NCBI RefSeq assembly: GCF_921292975.1
Contig: NZ_CAKLCM010000003.1
Location: 682,001 to 746,000, forward strand
Length of the DNA stretch: 64,000 nt
Direction of reading: 5' to 3'
Source: Vibrio hippocampi
Lineage (GTDB): Bacteria > Pseudomonadota > Gammaproteobacteria > Enterobacterales > Vibrionaceae
Under the pieces are notes generated by a model. The model saw only the letters and a program-made list of their open reading frames with translations, was not told where the DNA came from and ran no database searches. Below, in pieces: positions 44,875 through 54,484 of this stretch (the first letter of the stretch is position 1; the number at the start of each line of letters is the position of its first letter). A program made the translations under genes and the position numbers.

Positions 44875-45495
44875 GTGACGGAAAATAGACCACACTCCAT
44901 AACGGTGTGTCATGATGAAGAGAATCCACTGCTATGGTCGGTGTTGCAACTGTTAAAACGACAGTCAAGCGGGTGGAAAATTCATACCCTTGCACAGCGA
45001 CTAGCAGAAGAAAATTTGATCCCCGAACTTGACGCTTGTCCTGAAAAAGATCTTTTTAAGCGTAATTTTTTATTGATGAATGCGCTGTACCAGTTGCAGC
45101 AAATGCTGTTACCCGATGCTTGGTTGCAGGTTGAGTCTATGGATATTCGGCTCTGCAACCCAAATCATGTCAACGGAGACCCGTTAGCTCAAGAAGATCG
45201 ACTACGAGAGTATTACCTCGATTGGGGTCATTATGATACCGACAGCTCAGAAGTGAAGCGACTGTTAGAGCAATTTTGGAACAACTACAAACAGCATATT
45301 GGCGTCGTTGATGGTGATATTACTCGAAGTGAAGCGTTACAGCGTTTTGAATTGCAACAGTGGGCAAGCAAGCGTGACATTAGGCAGGCATGGCGTAAGT
45401 TCGCTTTTCAGTGGCACCCTGACAAAGAAGGAGGCGATGCGGAGACGTTTAAATGGTACCTACAAGCGTGGTCGACCTTGAAACAAGGGTTTTAG
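44875..45495 (+). CDS. DnaJ-related protein
   Basis: 206 residues from GTG 44875, strongly supported by GAGGAGAGAGGG upstream. The frame is open further back to 44776 but without a site. N-terminal two-thirds is the DNAJ_related domain (LLWSVLQLLKRQSSGWKIHTLAQRL...LMNALYQLQQML); a short J-like C-terminal part carries HPDK in FAFQWHPDKEGGD, the motif that stimulates Hsp70 ATPase. It probably recruits DnaK to a specific client. Confidence 0.9.
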   Translation: MTENRPHSITVCHDEENPLLWSVLQLLKRQSSGWKIHTLAQRLAEENLIPELDACPEKDLFKRNFLLMNALYQLQQMLLPDAWLQVESMDIRLCNPNHVNGDPLAQEDRLREYYLDWGHYDTDSSEVKRLLEQFWNNYKQHIGVVDGDITRSEALQRFELQQWASKRDIRQAWRKFAFQWHPDKEGGDAETFKWYLQAWSTLKQGF

Positions 45496-45583
45496 TTAGC
45501 GACTGGCATTTGTTGCTCATTTCACCGCGCCATCCTTGGCGCAGTAACAGCAGCACTATCAGTAAAAAAACAGAATAAACCTT

Positions 45584-47245
45584 CTATTGTGATCTTGGCT
45601 GACGCATTTTAGCCGCTCTTAAGCGATTCACTGCCGCCATAACGTCAACGACTCTCGGTTTCACCAAGTCACCGGAATTAGGCATGGTTTGGCTCCACGT
45701 ATCACTCAGCAGTACACTGATATCTTTTGGTGGGTGCATTGACCAGTCGGGGTTTTGCGCCAGTTGGAATAATACCCAACCGATGGCATTAAGCTGACCG
45801 TTACATTCGAGTTGCTCAAGCGCTGATAAATCAATTGATTCAGTACCAAAACGGATCGTGTGCTTGCCTTTGCCCGACACTCTAAATTTACCATCGACAA
45901 GAATAGACTGTAGGTGCGTGCACTGAATATGGCGCGGGGCGAACAGTTCAAGGTTATCACTGCATTCATTGATGCGTGTCGTCGGGTGCTGAGCAATGAC
46001 TTGTTGTGCTTTTTCAGTGACATCGACTGCTTGATAGTCTTGCATCTGAATCACGGTATCAGCAACATCAAGATAGTCCCCAGAACCGCCCATAACAATA
46101 ATGGTGGACACCGCCAATTGGTCGCGTAACTGACCAACACGGTCAACAAATGGCGTAATTGGCTCGTCCGCTGCGCCAACCAATGCCTGCATACGCTCAT
46201 CACGAATCATAAAGTTGGTGGCTGAGGTATCTTCATCAATCAATAAGGCTTGAGAACCGGATTCTAAAGACTCCTGCAACCAAGCCGCTTGCGAGGTCGA
46301 GCCCGACGCGTCTTGCGTACTGAAGTTAACGGTTTCCTTGCCAAACGGCAGGTGGTTAATATAGTTGCTTAAATTGAGGTTGTGCACGGGGCGACCATCT
46401 TCGGCTTTAATCTTACAAGCTGAGTCAAGGCAAACAACCCGTTCGCGACCATCGCCTGGGATATGATCATAGATAGAGCGTTCAATAGCCGTCAGCAAAG
46501 TCGACTTACCGTGGAAACCGCCACCGACAATTAACGTCACCCCTTGCGGGATGCCCATGCCGACTACAGAACCCTGATTTGGGCATTGTAACGTTACCTC
46601 TAGCGACTTTGGCGCTTGGAACGGAATTGCGCCTTTCATTGGTAAATCGCTATCACCGCTGACACGAGGAAGGACACTGCCATTACCGACAAAGGCAACC
46701 AAGCCTTTTTGTTCCAGTTGTGCACGCAGCGCAACTTGATCTTCAACCGCTTCACAGTGGTTCTTTAACGCTTCAATATCTAATTCACGTTCAAGTGTGG
46801 CCTTACGAATGTATTTCGGTAAGTGGAACGTAAGAATATTGCTGGCTTTCTTACCAAGAACTGAACGACCTTCCGCAGGTAGGTTAACTCTGAAACGCAG
46901 CTCAATGCCATCGTCGATGAAAACCACGGAAGTAGAATCTAATACAGTTTGTCCCGTCAGAGATATCGAGACACTGTTTTCCTGTTTAGCGTAGAGGGCA
47001 AATTGCCTAGCAATAAAATCACGAGCGGCAATCTGATACTCCGCTGACTGTTGGAGCAGCCATTGCAAGCCAGTTGGCGCCCAAGGGCGAACCGCACGTA
47101 CCCGAGAAGCGGCAGCGTAAGGATCCGACTGAACATAGTCGATGTGAAAATCAAAATCGGTGAAATCATAGCTGCCTTTAATTTGTTGGTAGGCGCGATA
47201 ATTCTGTTTTTCAATTTTCTTTAGTTTCGATATCAAGAGATCCAT
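45584..47245 (-). CDS. ABC-class ATPase family protein (ABC_ATPase)
   Basis: 553 residues, soluble. Walker A-like GGGFHGKSTLL at about 255-265 with unusual Phe-His in place of the common Ser-Gly, and Walker B-like ALLIDEDTSATNFMIRDERM at about 335-355. This is the family annotated as predicted ATPase of the ABC class; its biological role is not established. It has no transporter partner here. ATG 47245 is preceded by GAGAAG; GTG 47251 is an alternative. Confidence 0.9.
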   Translation of the reverse strand: MDLLISKLKKIEKQNYRAYQQIKGSYDFTDFDFHIDYVQSDPYAAASRVRAVRPWAPTGLQWLLQQSAEYQIAARDFIARQFALYAKQENSVSISLTGQTVLDSTSVVFIDDGIELRFRVNLPAEGRSVLGKKASNILTFHLPKYIRKATLERELDIEALKNHCEAVEDQVALRAQLEQKGLVAFVGNGSVLPRVSGDSDLPMKGAIPFQAPKSLEVTLQCPNQGSVVGMGIPQGVTLIVGGGFHGKSTLLTAIERSIYDHIPGDGRERVVCLDSACKIKAEDGRPVHNLNLSNYINHLPFGKETVNFSTQDASGSTSQAAWLQESLESGSQALLIDEDTSATNFMIRDERMQALVGAADEPITPFVDRVGQLRDQLAVSTIIVMGGSGDYLDVADTVIQMQDYQAVDVTEKAQQVIAQHPTTRINECSDNLELFAPRHIQCTHLQSILVDGKFRVSGKGKHTIRFGTESIDLSALEQLECNGQLNAIGWVLFQLAQNPDWSMHPPKDISVLLSDTWSQTMPNSGDLVKPRVVDVMAAVNRLRAAKMRQPRSQ

Positions 47246-47388
47246 AAACACTTCTCGGATTAATTAGGCTAAGGGCGCGATTATAGAAGTCTGTTGGCAT
47301 AGGGTAAAGCAGCATTGACGCGAAAGTCAGTGAATAAGCGCGTTAATTGGCGACTCAGGTGCGGTGTCTACGATAATTGATGGAAAAT

Positions 47389-48927
47389 TTAGCTGATGAC
47401 CATCGCGATTCGCGGTGGATATTGGTTTGCCAGTTGGGTTTCAAACACATCCAAGGGCATCGGTTTCGCATAAAAATACCCCTGTGCCACGTCACAGCCT
47501 TCTTGAGTCACAAACTGACTCTGCTCCAAGGTTTCGATCCCTTCAGTGACGACTTGCTTGTTGAGTTTTTTTGCAATACTGATGATAGAGCGGAAGATGG
47601 TTTTGTCTTGTGGATCATCAAGCGCCGTGTCGATAAATTCCTTGTCGATTTTTATCGCATCGAACGGCAATTTCTTTAAGTAATAAAATGAGGCATAGCC
47701 CGTGCCAAAATCATCAAGCGCAAACTGGATGCCATGATCTTTTAAAGTTTCTATATTGCGCTGCGCGATAGAAAAACTGTCCATAACGCAACTTTCCGTC
47801 AGTTCAAACTCAAGATTGTGTGGGGAGAGCTGAAATTGCTTGAGCAGGTGAATCACTTTCTCAGCGAATTTACTGGAACAGATTTGTTTCGCGGAGATAT
47901 TAATGGACAGCCTAAAGTCCGGCGCAATCGAAACCCACTTAGTGGCGCACTCCATCGCATGATGCAATACAAAATAACCCAGCTCAATAATTAAACCATT
48001 CTGTTCAGCAAGGTGAATAAGAGGCTCATTAGACATATCGCCAAGAATAGGGTGTCGCCAACGCAGTAATACCTCGGCACCAATCCAACAATTGGTGACA
48101 AGATCGACTTTAGGTTGGAAGTAGAGCAGCAAATCATCGTTACGCACGGCTTGTAGAAGATAGCCCTCAAGCTGATTGAATTGATTTTGCTCTTCTTGGA
48201 TGGCATGACTGTAGACGTTGACACTGTTGCCATTGGTTTTGCACGTTACACTCGCATGATAGGCGTAGTTGATAAGTGTGACAGGGTCACTTGAGTGGTG
48301 CGAATTGGCCAAACCACAGTAGGCGTGCAGATGTATCTCTTGTTGTTTGTATTCAAAACTGCGGGTCACTAATGATAGCAATTTATCCGTAATGTTAGGT
48401 AAGTACTGTTCATCGGTTGAAGGGACAAACAGCGATAAAGCAATTTCATCGGTAGAGAGGCGAGCGATGGTACACACCTCAGGGGTTTCGACATTAATTC
48501 TCACCATTAAATCGACCAACACTTGTTCGTAGGTGCGTTTACCCAGTCTTGCTTGCAACCGCTGACCATTACTGAGGTGCAATAAGACGACAGATAGAAA
48601 ACAATCACCGTTGGTGACATGAGGAGTTGAAAGTTGTGCCTTGATTGCGATTTCAAACCCATAGCGGTTTAGCATTGGAGTAGAAAAATCATGGGTCTTG
48701 GCGAATGCCATCGCCTTACTGAGTTTCGCTTTTTGCTTGGTGAGCCTCTCGACTTTGCGGGTAAGTTTTTCTATTTCGAGATTTTTGCCTTCCAACTGTT
48801 GCTGGCAGTGAGCCTTAAATTGATCAAATGGAAGATCCTTTGATAGTTGGCTATCAAACGATTCCGGTTCGCTATCACTTTCACATTGTGATAAAGCTTG
48901 ATCACGGGTCAGACTCACCTTGGTCAT
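47389..48927 (-). CDS. EAL phosphodiesterase with degenerate GGDEF domain
   Basis: 512 residues, no membrane segment. N-terminal coiled coil (about 35-75), then a GGDEF-like domain in which the signature is replaced by STDEI, so it should not make c-di-GMP. EAL domain (about 255-510) has EVLLRW at the signature and intact catalytic residues: NISAKQI, ELTESCVMD, ALDDFGTGYASFYYLKKLP, KIDKEFI, VTEGIET. It is likely an active c-di-GMP phosphodiesterase. ATG 48927 follows AAAAGGTGAATATA; GTG 48936 lacks spacing. Confidence 0.92.
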   Translation of the reverse strand: MTKVSLTRDQALSQCESDSEPESFDSQLSKDLPFDQFKAHCQQQLEGKNLEIEKLTRKVERLTKQKAKLSKAMAFAKTHDFSTPMLNRYGFEIAIKAQLSTPHVTNGDCFLSVVLLHLSNGQRLQARLGKRTYEQVLVDLMVRINVETPEVCTIARLSTDEIALSLFVPSTDEQYLPNITDKLLSLVTRSFEYKQQEIHLHAYCGLANSHHSSDPVTLINYAYHASVTCKTNGNSVNVYSHAIQEEQNQFNQLEGYLLQAVRNDDLLLYFQPKVDLVTNCWIGAEVLLRWRHPILGDMSNEPLIHLAEQNGLIIELGYFVLHHAMECATKWVSIAPDFRLSINISAKQICSSKFAEKVIHLLKQFQLSPHNLEFELTESCVMDSFSIAQRNIETLKDHGIQFALDDFGTGYASFYYLKKLPFDAIKIDKEFIDTALDDPQDKTIFRSIISIAKKLNKQVVTEGIETLEQSQFVTQEGCDVAQGYFYAKPMPLDVFETQLANQYPPRIAMVIS

Positions 48928-49080
48928 TATATTCACCTTTTGGGTGGTTTTTGGTGGTGTAGTTTAGGTATTGCTAACTATTTTTCATGAGAGACTAGTT
49001 GCATTACCCAATAAGTATATGATGGGCTGAGAGCAATAGGGATTTTTGACGGGAATTTTTTCTGAGATGGCGCGATAAGT

Positions 49081-49117
49081 GTGCTGTGTCTTAACTTTGA
49101 GATAGAAGACACAGCAC
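49081..49117. terminator. Hairpin after fabV
   Basis: GTGCTGTGTCTT and AAGACACAGCAC pair perfectly over 12 bp around a 13-nt loop, just after the fabV stop. There is little T-tract; it may be bidirectional. Confidence 0.6.
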
Positions 49118-49125
49118 AAATTAAA

Positions 49126-50322
49126 CTAAGGGTTGAGTTCGTATAGCGCGGCTAGGTCGAGTTTCTTAGAGTAATCAATACCTTCTAACCCGAAACCGTT
49201 AAGATTAAGGAACGAGTTGTAGTAGCCTTCAAAATCACCTAAGCGTTTAAAGTTATTTGCATCCATCTGCGCTAAGAGGTCCATGACCTCATTCTGTACA
49301 CTGGACTCTAATTCCCAATCATCCATGCGTAACAAACGTTCATTATCGACAGGAACGACGGATTGCCCGTAGAGCTTATCTGAAAACAGTCGCTGCATTT
49401 GTTCGATGCACTCTTCATGATTGCCTCTATTTTTCATTACTCGGTAGAGTGCGAGAAGATAAGGACTGAGACCCGGTATGAACACGCTAGCCTTAGTGAC
49501 CAACGCCTTGCACACAGTCGCGTAGGCGCTGCCACCAATCTGGCTCAGTTTCAAATTGAGCGAGTGACTGGCTTGATGCAAATCGACTTTAGCTCGTCCC
49601 AACGTACCGTCAAGATAGAGCGGGTGAGTCACTTCTGGTCCAATATAGGAAAAAGCGATGGTTTTAAAGTTGTCGGAAACCGATTCGGAATTGATCAATA
49701 AATCGACCCACTGCTCCCATACTTCGCCACCCATGACTTTTAATGTCGCTTCTATTTCATCTTCAGTGGCTGGGGGCAGTTCACTCTCTACCCATTGCTG
49801 AGTTTCAAGATTAATGGTTGCGCCTGATACCGTATTACCAATGGGTTTAATCGCCGAACGCCAAAAATTGCCATCTCCTTTGGGGCGCATAGCACTGGCA
49901 AGACTGTAAATCACAAGATCAACTTCACCTTCAAAGTAGGTCTCTATTGCTTCGATCACTTGCTCTTGCACTTGGCTAGAAAATGCATCGCCAACGATGT
50001 TAATTGCAATACGCCCATCTTGCTGGGCACGTTGTTTGAAAAAGATATTGTTATACCAACCCGCGCTACCAACGCCTTTATCTGACGGTCCGCGTTCATA
50101 AGACACACCAATGGTGTCAGCTTCTGCCCCCCCAAAAGTGAGGGCTATACGTGCAGCGAGTCCAAATCCTGATGAAGCGCCGAGAATCAACACACGTTTG
50201 GGACCCTGTTTGATCGGTTTACTGCGCTTTACGTAAGCGATCTGGTTATCGATGGATTGTTGGCAGCCAAATGGATGCGCGGTGCGAGCGATGACGCCGT
50301 CGATAAGAGGTTGAATATGCAT
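49126..50322 (-). CDS. fabV: Trans-2-enoyl-ACP/CoA reductase FabV
   Basis: 398 residues, standard length. Last step of the fatty acid elongation cycle, NADH-dependent, resistant to triclosan in many species. Rossmann motif RVLILGASSGFGLAAR, then YERGP, and catalytic tyrosine and lysine eight residues apart in PLYLDGTLGRAKVDL (Y-x8-K, as in FabV). The N-terminal THPFGCQ block is conserved. Some substitutions relative to the usual IIKPKI start suggest the second FabV paralogue seen in some Vibrio. No fab neighbours. Confidence 0.93.
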   Translation of the reverse strand: MHIQPLIDGVIARTAHPFGCQQSIDNQIAYVKRSKPIKQGPKRVLILGASSGFGLAARIALTFGGAEADTIGVSYERGPSDKGVGSAGWYNNIFFKQRAQQDGRIAINIVGDAFSSQVQEQVIEAIETYFEGEVDLVIYSLASAMRPKGDGNFWRSAIKPIGNTVSGATINLETQQWVESELPPATEDEIEATLKVMGGEVWEQWVDLLINSESVSDNFKTIAFSYIGPEVTHPLYLDGTLGRAKVDLHQASHSLNLKLSQIGGSAYATVCKALVTKASVFIPGLSPYLLALYRVMKNRGNHEECIEQMQRLFSDKLYGQSVVPVDNERLLRMDDWELESSVQNEVMDLLAQMDANNFKRLGDFEGYYNSFLNLNGFGLEGIDYSKKLDLAALYELNP

Positions 50323-50440
50323 AACTGAACCTGTCTAAACATAAGTAACCGTTACAGGATAGACAAAAATGCCCCAGCAAATATTGCGCTGAGGCATTGA
50401 AAGCGGTATGTATGACCGTAAACGCTAAAATATGTGATCG

Positions 50441-50470
50441 AACGATGATAAATGGAACGATGATAAATGG
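50441..50470. repeat. 15-bp tandem repeat, two copies
   Basis: AACGATGATAAATGG occurs twice in direct succession, between fabV and tesA, ending 7 bp before the tesA stop region. Confidence 0.85.
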
Positions 50471-50477
50471 ATAGACG

Positions 50478-51089
50478 TTATAAATGTTCGGCAATGGACG
50501 CAGCGACTAATTCAGCAATAAAAGGTTGAGCGTCTGCGGTGGGGTGAAGACCATCCGCCATCATCCATTCCGGCTGGGTGATCACCGATTCCAAAAAGAA
50601 CGGGATCAAAGGGACGGAGTACTGTTCAGCGAGACGTGGATAGATAGCTTCAAACATTTGTGTGTAGCGTTTTCCATAGTTTGGTGGAATACGAATTTGC
50701 ATCAAAAGTACTTTTGCTCCTTGCTGCTCACTCAATTTGATTATCTGAGTCAGGTTAGTCTCGACAACATTGGGCTGAAATCCACGCAGACCGTCATTGG
50801 CACCAAGTTCAATCAACACCGTATCAGGCTTGTGCTCACTGAGTAGCTGTGGCAACTTAGCTAAGCCGTTACCGGTTGTGTCACCCGAGACGCTGCCATT
50901 ATAAATAGTAATATCATGCTGGCCTTGTTTTGCCAGCTCAGTGTTAAGCAGGCGTGGCCAACTCTGTTCGATCTGCATATTGTAGCCAGCGCTAAGGCTG
51001 TCACCCAAAATAAGCAAGGACTTCGCCGATGCAAAGGGCGAAAGTAGCGTCAAAACAAAAAGAAGATAAAAGGAAACCCGATTAATCAT
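50478..51089 (-). CDS. tesA: Multifunctional acyl-CoA thioesterase/lysophospholipase TesA
   Basis: 203 residues. Signal peptide to FASA (about 22), then the SGNH hydrolase fold: ILGDSLSAGY (nucleophile S31), a Gly in VSGDTTGNGL, IELGANDGL, and a closing ADGLHPTADAQ with Asp and His. Periplasmic thioesterase I/protease I/lysophospholipase L1. The ATG at 51089 overlaps the divergent ybbA ATG by two bases; the longer frame to 51140 would lie inside ybbA. This divergent tesA/ybbA arrangement also occurs in E. coli. Confidence 0.95.
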   Translation of the reverse strand: MINRVSFYLLFVLTLLSPFASAKSLLILGDSLSAGYNMQIEQSWPRLLNTELAKQGQHDITIYNGSVSGDTTGNGLAKLPQLLSEHKPDTVLIELGANDGLRGFQPNVVETNLTQIIKLSEQQGAKVLLMQIRIPPNYGKRYTQMFEAIYPRLAEQYSVPLIPFFLESVITQPEWMMADGLHPTADAQPFIAELVAASIAEHL

Positions 51090-51807
51090 GAGCCTATCCG
51101 TAATTAAAGCTGAATCTGTTAGCAAGCTAGTTTCCACCAAAACCGAACAATTAACAATCTTGAATGATATTAACCTGACTATCGATCAGGGTGAGTCGGT
51201 CGCCATTGTGGGAACGTCTGGAGCGGGCAAATCAACCTTGATGACATTATTGTCGGGTTTGGATATGCCAAGTAGCGGCAGCATAGAGTTGTTAGGTCAA
51301 GAGATTTCCTCTCTCGATGACGAACAACGTGCCAAAATTCGCAGTGAAAAATTGGGGTTTGTGTTTCAGAACTTCTTATTAATTCCCAGTATGTCAGCAC
51401 TGAGTAATGTGACCTTGCCAAGTTTGCTTAAGGGTGAACAAGAAGATCAACAACGCGCTAAGCAGTTATTAGCTTCGGTTGGGCTTGAGCATCGTTTTGA
51501 TCATTTACCCACCCAGCTTTCAGGGGGAGAGCAACAACGAGTTGCGATTGCCAGAGCGTTTATGACGCGCCCCAAGATTTTGTTCGCCGATGAACCGACC
51601 GGTAACCTCGATCAAAAAACCGCAGGTCGAATTGTCGAATTGCTGTTTGATATGAATAAGCAGTTTGGCACCACGCTGGTGCTGATTACTCATGATATGA
51701 GCCTCGCTAAGCGTTGCGACAGAGTGTTAACTATGTCCCAAGGTCATATGTCGCAAGATCTTATCTCTCAAGATCTCATGTCTCAAGGTCAATTGGAGGA
51801 GCAGTAA
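51088..51807 (+). CDS. ybbA: ABC transporter ATP-binding protein YbbA
   Basis: 239 residues. MacB/LolD-type ABC ATPase: Walker [11 protein letters not shown]-loop [15 protein letters not shown], signature [14 protein letters not shown], Walker [11 protein letters not shown]. It powers the YbbP permease next to it, probably removing molecules from the outer leaflet rather than importing. The last 24 residues are a pentapeptide repeat ([20 protein letters not shown]) not expected in the family. Its ribosome binding site AAAAGGAAA lies within tesA's 5' coding region. Directly abuts ybbP. Confidence 0.93.
   Translation: MSLSVIKAESVSKLVSTKTEQLTILNDINLTIDQGESVAIVGTSGAGKSTLMTLLSGLDMPSSGSIELLGQEISSLDDEQRAKIRSEKLGFVFQNFLLIPSMSALSNVTLPSLLKGEQEDQQRAKQLLASVGLEHRFDHLPTQLSGGEQQRVAIARAFMTRPKILFADEPTGNLDQKTAGRIVELLFDMNKQFGTTLVLITHDMSLAKRCDRVLTMSQGHMSQDLISQDLMSQGQLEEQ
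51733..51792. repeat. 15-bp tandem repeat, four copies, in ybbA
   Basis: Four successive 15-bp units of the type ATGTCYCAAGRTCWT encode four MSQxx pentapeptides at the YbbA C-terminus. In-frame, so length changes would be tolerated. Confidence 0.85.
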
Positions 51808-54237
51808 ATGACTTTAAATCGTCGTCTGCTCAATTGGAGCCTAGATGAGATAAGACAGGGACAACTATGGCCAATTGCGGTCTCCATGATGCTTATTGTC
51901 TCTTGTATTTTCGCCTTATCTGCTTTAGCGGAGCGCATGGAGCAGGTCATTGTTAAGCAAGGCAAAGATGCCTTAACAGCAGATACGGTCTACATTACCG
52001 CCAACCCAATCAATTCAGAAACCCAACAGTTGATCACCCATGCTGGTTTAGAAACCTCTTTTTATACTCGATTTCAAACCATGGCATTCAGTGATAATGG
52101 CATGCAGCTAATCACGGTAAAAGCGGTGGACGATAAATTCCCGTTGCGAGGGGATTTTATCTTGCAGTCGGGAGAGATTCAGTCGCACCGAGTACAACCT
52201 AATGAACTGTGGTTAGATGCGCGCATTATCGATCGATTGGGGGTTAAAATTGGTGATAGCGTCAGTATCGGCGATGCCGATCTGATTGTAAAAGGGGAAG
52301 TGGTCTACGAGCCCGGAGTCAGTTTTAACCCATTTCAACAAATGCCAAGTGCTTATATACATCAAGACAGCGTCTCGAGCACAGGGGCAATACAGCTTGG
52401 CAGTCGGGTACAGTTTAGAGCGTATATGGTTGGCGATGATCAAACGATTGAACAGCTAAAATCTCAAATACCCATGACACCCAGTGATCGCTGGCGAGAT
52501 GAGAACAGCTCAAGACGCACCAACGAAATCTTTAGTCGCACCACTCAGTATTTGTCATTGACTGTGGCGATTATCATCATAATGTCCGCCACCACGTTAG
52601 TGCTAACGGGACAAAATTATGTACAGAGCCGTCGACAAACCGTCGCTATGTTGAAGAGTCTAGGCGCGAGTCGTGAGTGGATAGTCCGTTGGTTGTCGAT
52701 TCAAGTTCTCTTATTGGCAGGTATTGCCATTGTCTCTGGTCTTGCCATCGGTTTTGGTCTTGAAGCGCTGTTGCGTATTCCGCTTAAAGATCTCTTGCCC
52801 GATCCTTTACCCAGTTTTGGTGTGTTGCCAGTGGTGATTGCCATCTTATCGAGCTTGCTGATCGCTATTCCAGCATTAGGTATTCCGTTGTACAGGTTGA
52901 TGTCTGTTTCATCGAAAGAGGTATTCCAAAATCAAGAGTCCTCGAGCCATTGGGGCATTTACTGCCTTATTTTAGTGCCTCTGATCCCTTTATTGGTCAC
53001 TTATGGCGATAACACTCTGGTTTGGCTGGTCCTTGCTGGCATGCTGGGGCTATTTGCGCTGTTAGGGCTTATTAGCGTGTTATGCACCGTCATGATCAGT
53101 CGGCTGCAACTGCCGATAGCATTTAAGTTGGCAATAAGCCGTATCCTGCGAAGTAAGTCCAGTACAGCACTGCAATATGGCGCACTCGCGCTGTCGTTGA
53201 TGCTGCTGACAACCATTTGGCTGGTGAGAACTGATCTGTTGCAGGATTGGCAACGTACCCTACCAGACAATGCCCCGAATGCTTTTGCTTTCAATATTGG
53301 TGATTTTGATAAGGCAAGCTACTTGCATACACTTGATAGCCAAAATATTCAGCGTTCTGAGGCGTTCCCGATAGCCAGGGGTCGCCTAGCAAAGATCAAT
53401 CAGCAAGCGGCCAACGTTGAAAACCGACCGAACGCGAAAGACACGGATGCATTGCGTCGCGAGTTAAACTTTACTTTTGCTGACCAGTTGCCGACCTATA
53501 ACCAAGTGGTCGCTGGTCAGTGGACAGAGACAAACGGTGTTTCAGTTGAAGAAGAAGTGGCAGAAGCGTTGGATTTGCAGATTGGAGACAGTTTGACCTT
53601 TACGATTAATGGTCAGGAGTTTGAAGCAATAATCAATACGATACGTAAAGTAGAGTGGCGCGATATGAAACCGAACTTCTACTTTATTTTTACCCCGGAT
53701 GTATTGCAGTCACTATCGACCACTTGGTTGGTTAGTTTTCGTCTAGAGGCGGCTGATGATCCATTGATTAGCCAATTGTCGAGACAATATCCAACGGTAA
53801 GTCTGATGGACATCAGAGCGATGGGGGATAAAATTCAACAGTTGTTGACCCAGATTGTTTGGTCGATAACGGTGTTGGCGGTGTTAGGTGTTGCAGCTGG
53901 ACTGCTGTTGATCTTCACCTTATTGCGTTTAAGTCTGACGCAACGACAACAAGAATTTCGCTTATATCGCACACTGGGAGCAAGTCGCAAACGATTACTT
54001 GCAACGATTTGGGCTGAATATGGAATCATGGCTTTGGTGGCGGGTATTGTTGCCACCATGGGCGCAGAGTTGGTTGTGGGCAGTATTATGAAGTTTGGCT
54101 TTGACCTTAACTGGACATGGCATTTATCCACCTGGCTAGCGGTTCCTTTAGCGGCACTATTTACCTTGGCAATTGTGTTATTTTCTTTGCTTAGACAGTT
54201 GGTTACGAATGATACAAAGACAGTTATGACACAATAA
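51808..54237 (+). CDS. ybbP: ABC transporter permease YbbP (FtsX family)
   Basis: 809 residues. Ten predicted membrane helices: one at the N-terminus (IAVSMMLIVSCIFALSALAE), three around 250-350 after a large periplasmic domain, two in the middle (about 375-430), one at about 460, and three near the C-terminus (about 685-800). Both FtsX-like blocks are present (MLKSLGASREWIVRWL; LYRTLGASRKRLLATI). It begins the base after the ybbA stop, with TTGGAGGAGCAGTAA as ribosome binding site. Forms an export-type complex with YbbA; substrate is unknown. Confidence 0.92.
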   Translation: MTLNRRLLNWSLDEIRQGQLWPIAVSMMLIVSCIFALSALAERMEQVIVKQGKDALTADTVYITANPINSETQQLITHAGLETSFYTRFQTMAFSDNGMQLITVKAVDDKFPLRGDFILQSGEIQSHRVQPNELWLDARIIDRLGVKIGDSVSIGDADLIVKGEVVYEPGVSFNPFQQMPSAYIHQDSVSSTGAIQLGSRVQFRAYMVGDDQTIEQLKSQIPMTPSDRWRDENSSRRTNEIFSRTTQYLSLTVAIIIIMSATTLVLTGQNYVQSRRQTVAMLKSLGASREWIVRWLSIQVLLLAGIAIVSGLAIGFGLEALLRIPLKDLLPDPLPSFGVLPVVIAILSSLLIAIPALGIPLYRLMSVSSKEVFQNQESSSHWGIYCLILVPLIPLLVTYGDNTLVWLVLAGMLGLFALLGLISVLCTVMISRLQLPIAFKLAISRILRSKSSTALQYGALALSLMLLTTIWLVRTDLLQDWQRTLPDNAPNAFAFNIGDFDKASYLHTLDSQNIQRSEAFPIARGRLAKINQQAANVENRPNAKDTDALRRELNFTFADQLPTYNQVVAGQWTETNGVSVEEEVAEALDLQIGDSLTFTINGQEFEAIINTIRKVEWRDMKPNFYFIFTPDVLQSLSTTWLVSFRLEAADDPLISQLSRQYPTVSLMDIRAMGDKIQQLLTQIVWSITVLAVLGVAAGLLLIFTLLRLSLTQRQQEFRLYRTLGASRKRLLATIWAEYGIMALVAGIVATMGAELVVGSIMKFGFDLNWTWHLSTWLAVPLAALFTLAIVLFSLLRQLVTNDTKTVMTQ

Positions 54238-54255
54238 TTGCAGTCGTGCTGCAAG

Positions 54256-54290
54256 TTATCCACAAAAACGGTGGATAAGGTCTTGGATAA
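54256..54290. promoter_or_regulatory. DnaA-box-like cluster
   Basis: TTATCCACA (plus, 54256-54264) is a perfect strong DnaA box. Close by on the minus strand are TTATCCACC (54270-54278) and TTATCCAAG (54282-54290); another TTATCCAAG is at 54380-54388 on the plus strand. The first two also form an 8-bp hairpin, so this might instead be the ybbP terminator, but no T-tract follows. Confidence 0.45.
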
Positions 54291-54484
54291 CTCGAGAGTA
54301 ATTGGTGTTGGAAATTTCGTAAGCCTTTGCTGCTGCAAAGATGCGCTAAGATTTGTTGTTTTCATCGCAGCGATATGAGTTATCCAAGGCAATAGTGTCA
54401 AGAAAATTATGGCAAATTTTGTGATTTTTTTCGTTGGCGTAAAACGTTAGAATGCGCGGGCAAAATGACTTTGAAAGTTTGATA

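Noticed and set aside
53835..54401. 188-codon minus-strand frame at the end of ybbP
   Set aside because: Antisense to a well-supported permease; Asn/Thr-rich shadow composition.
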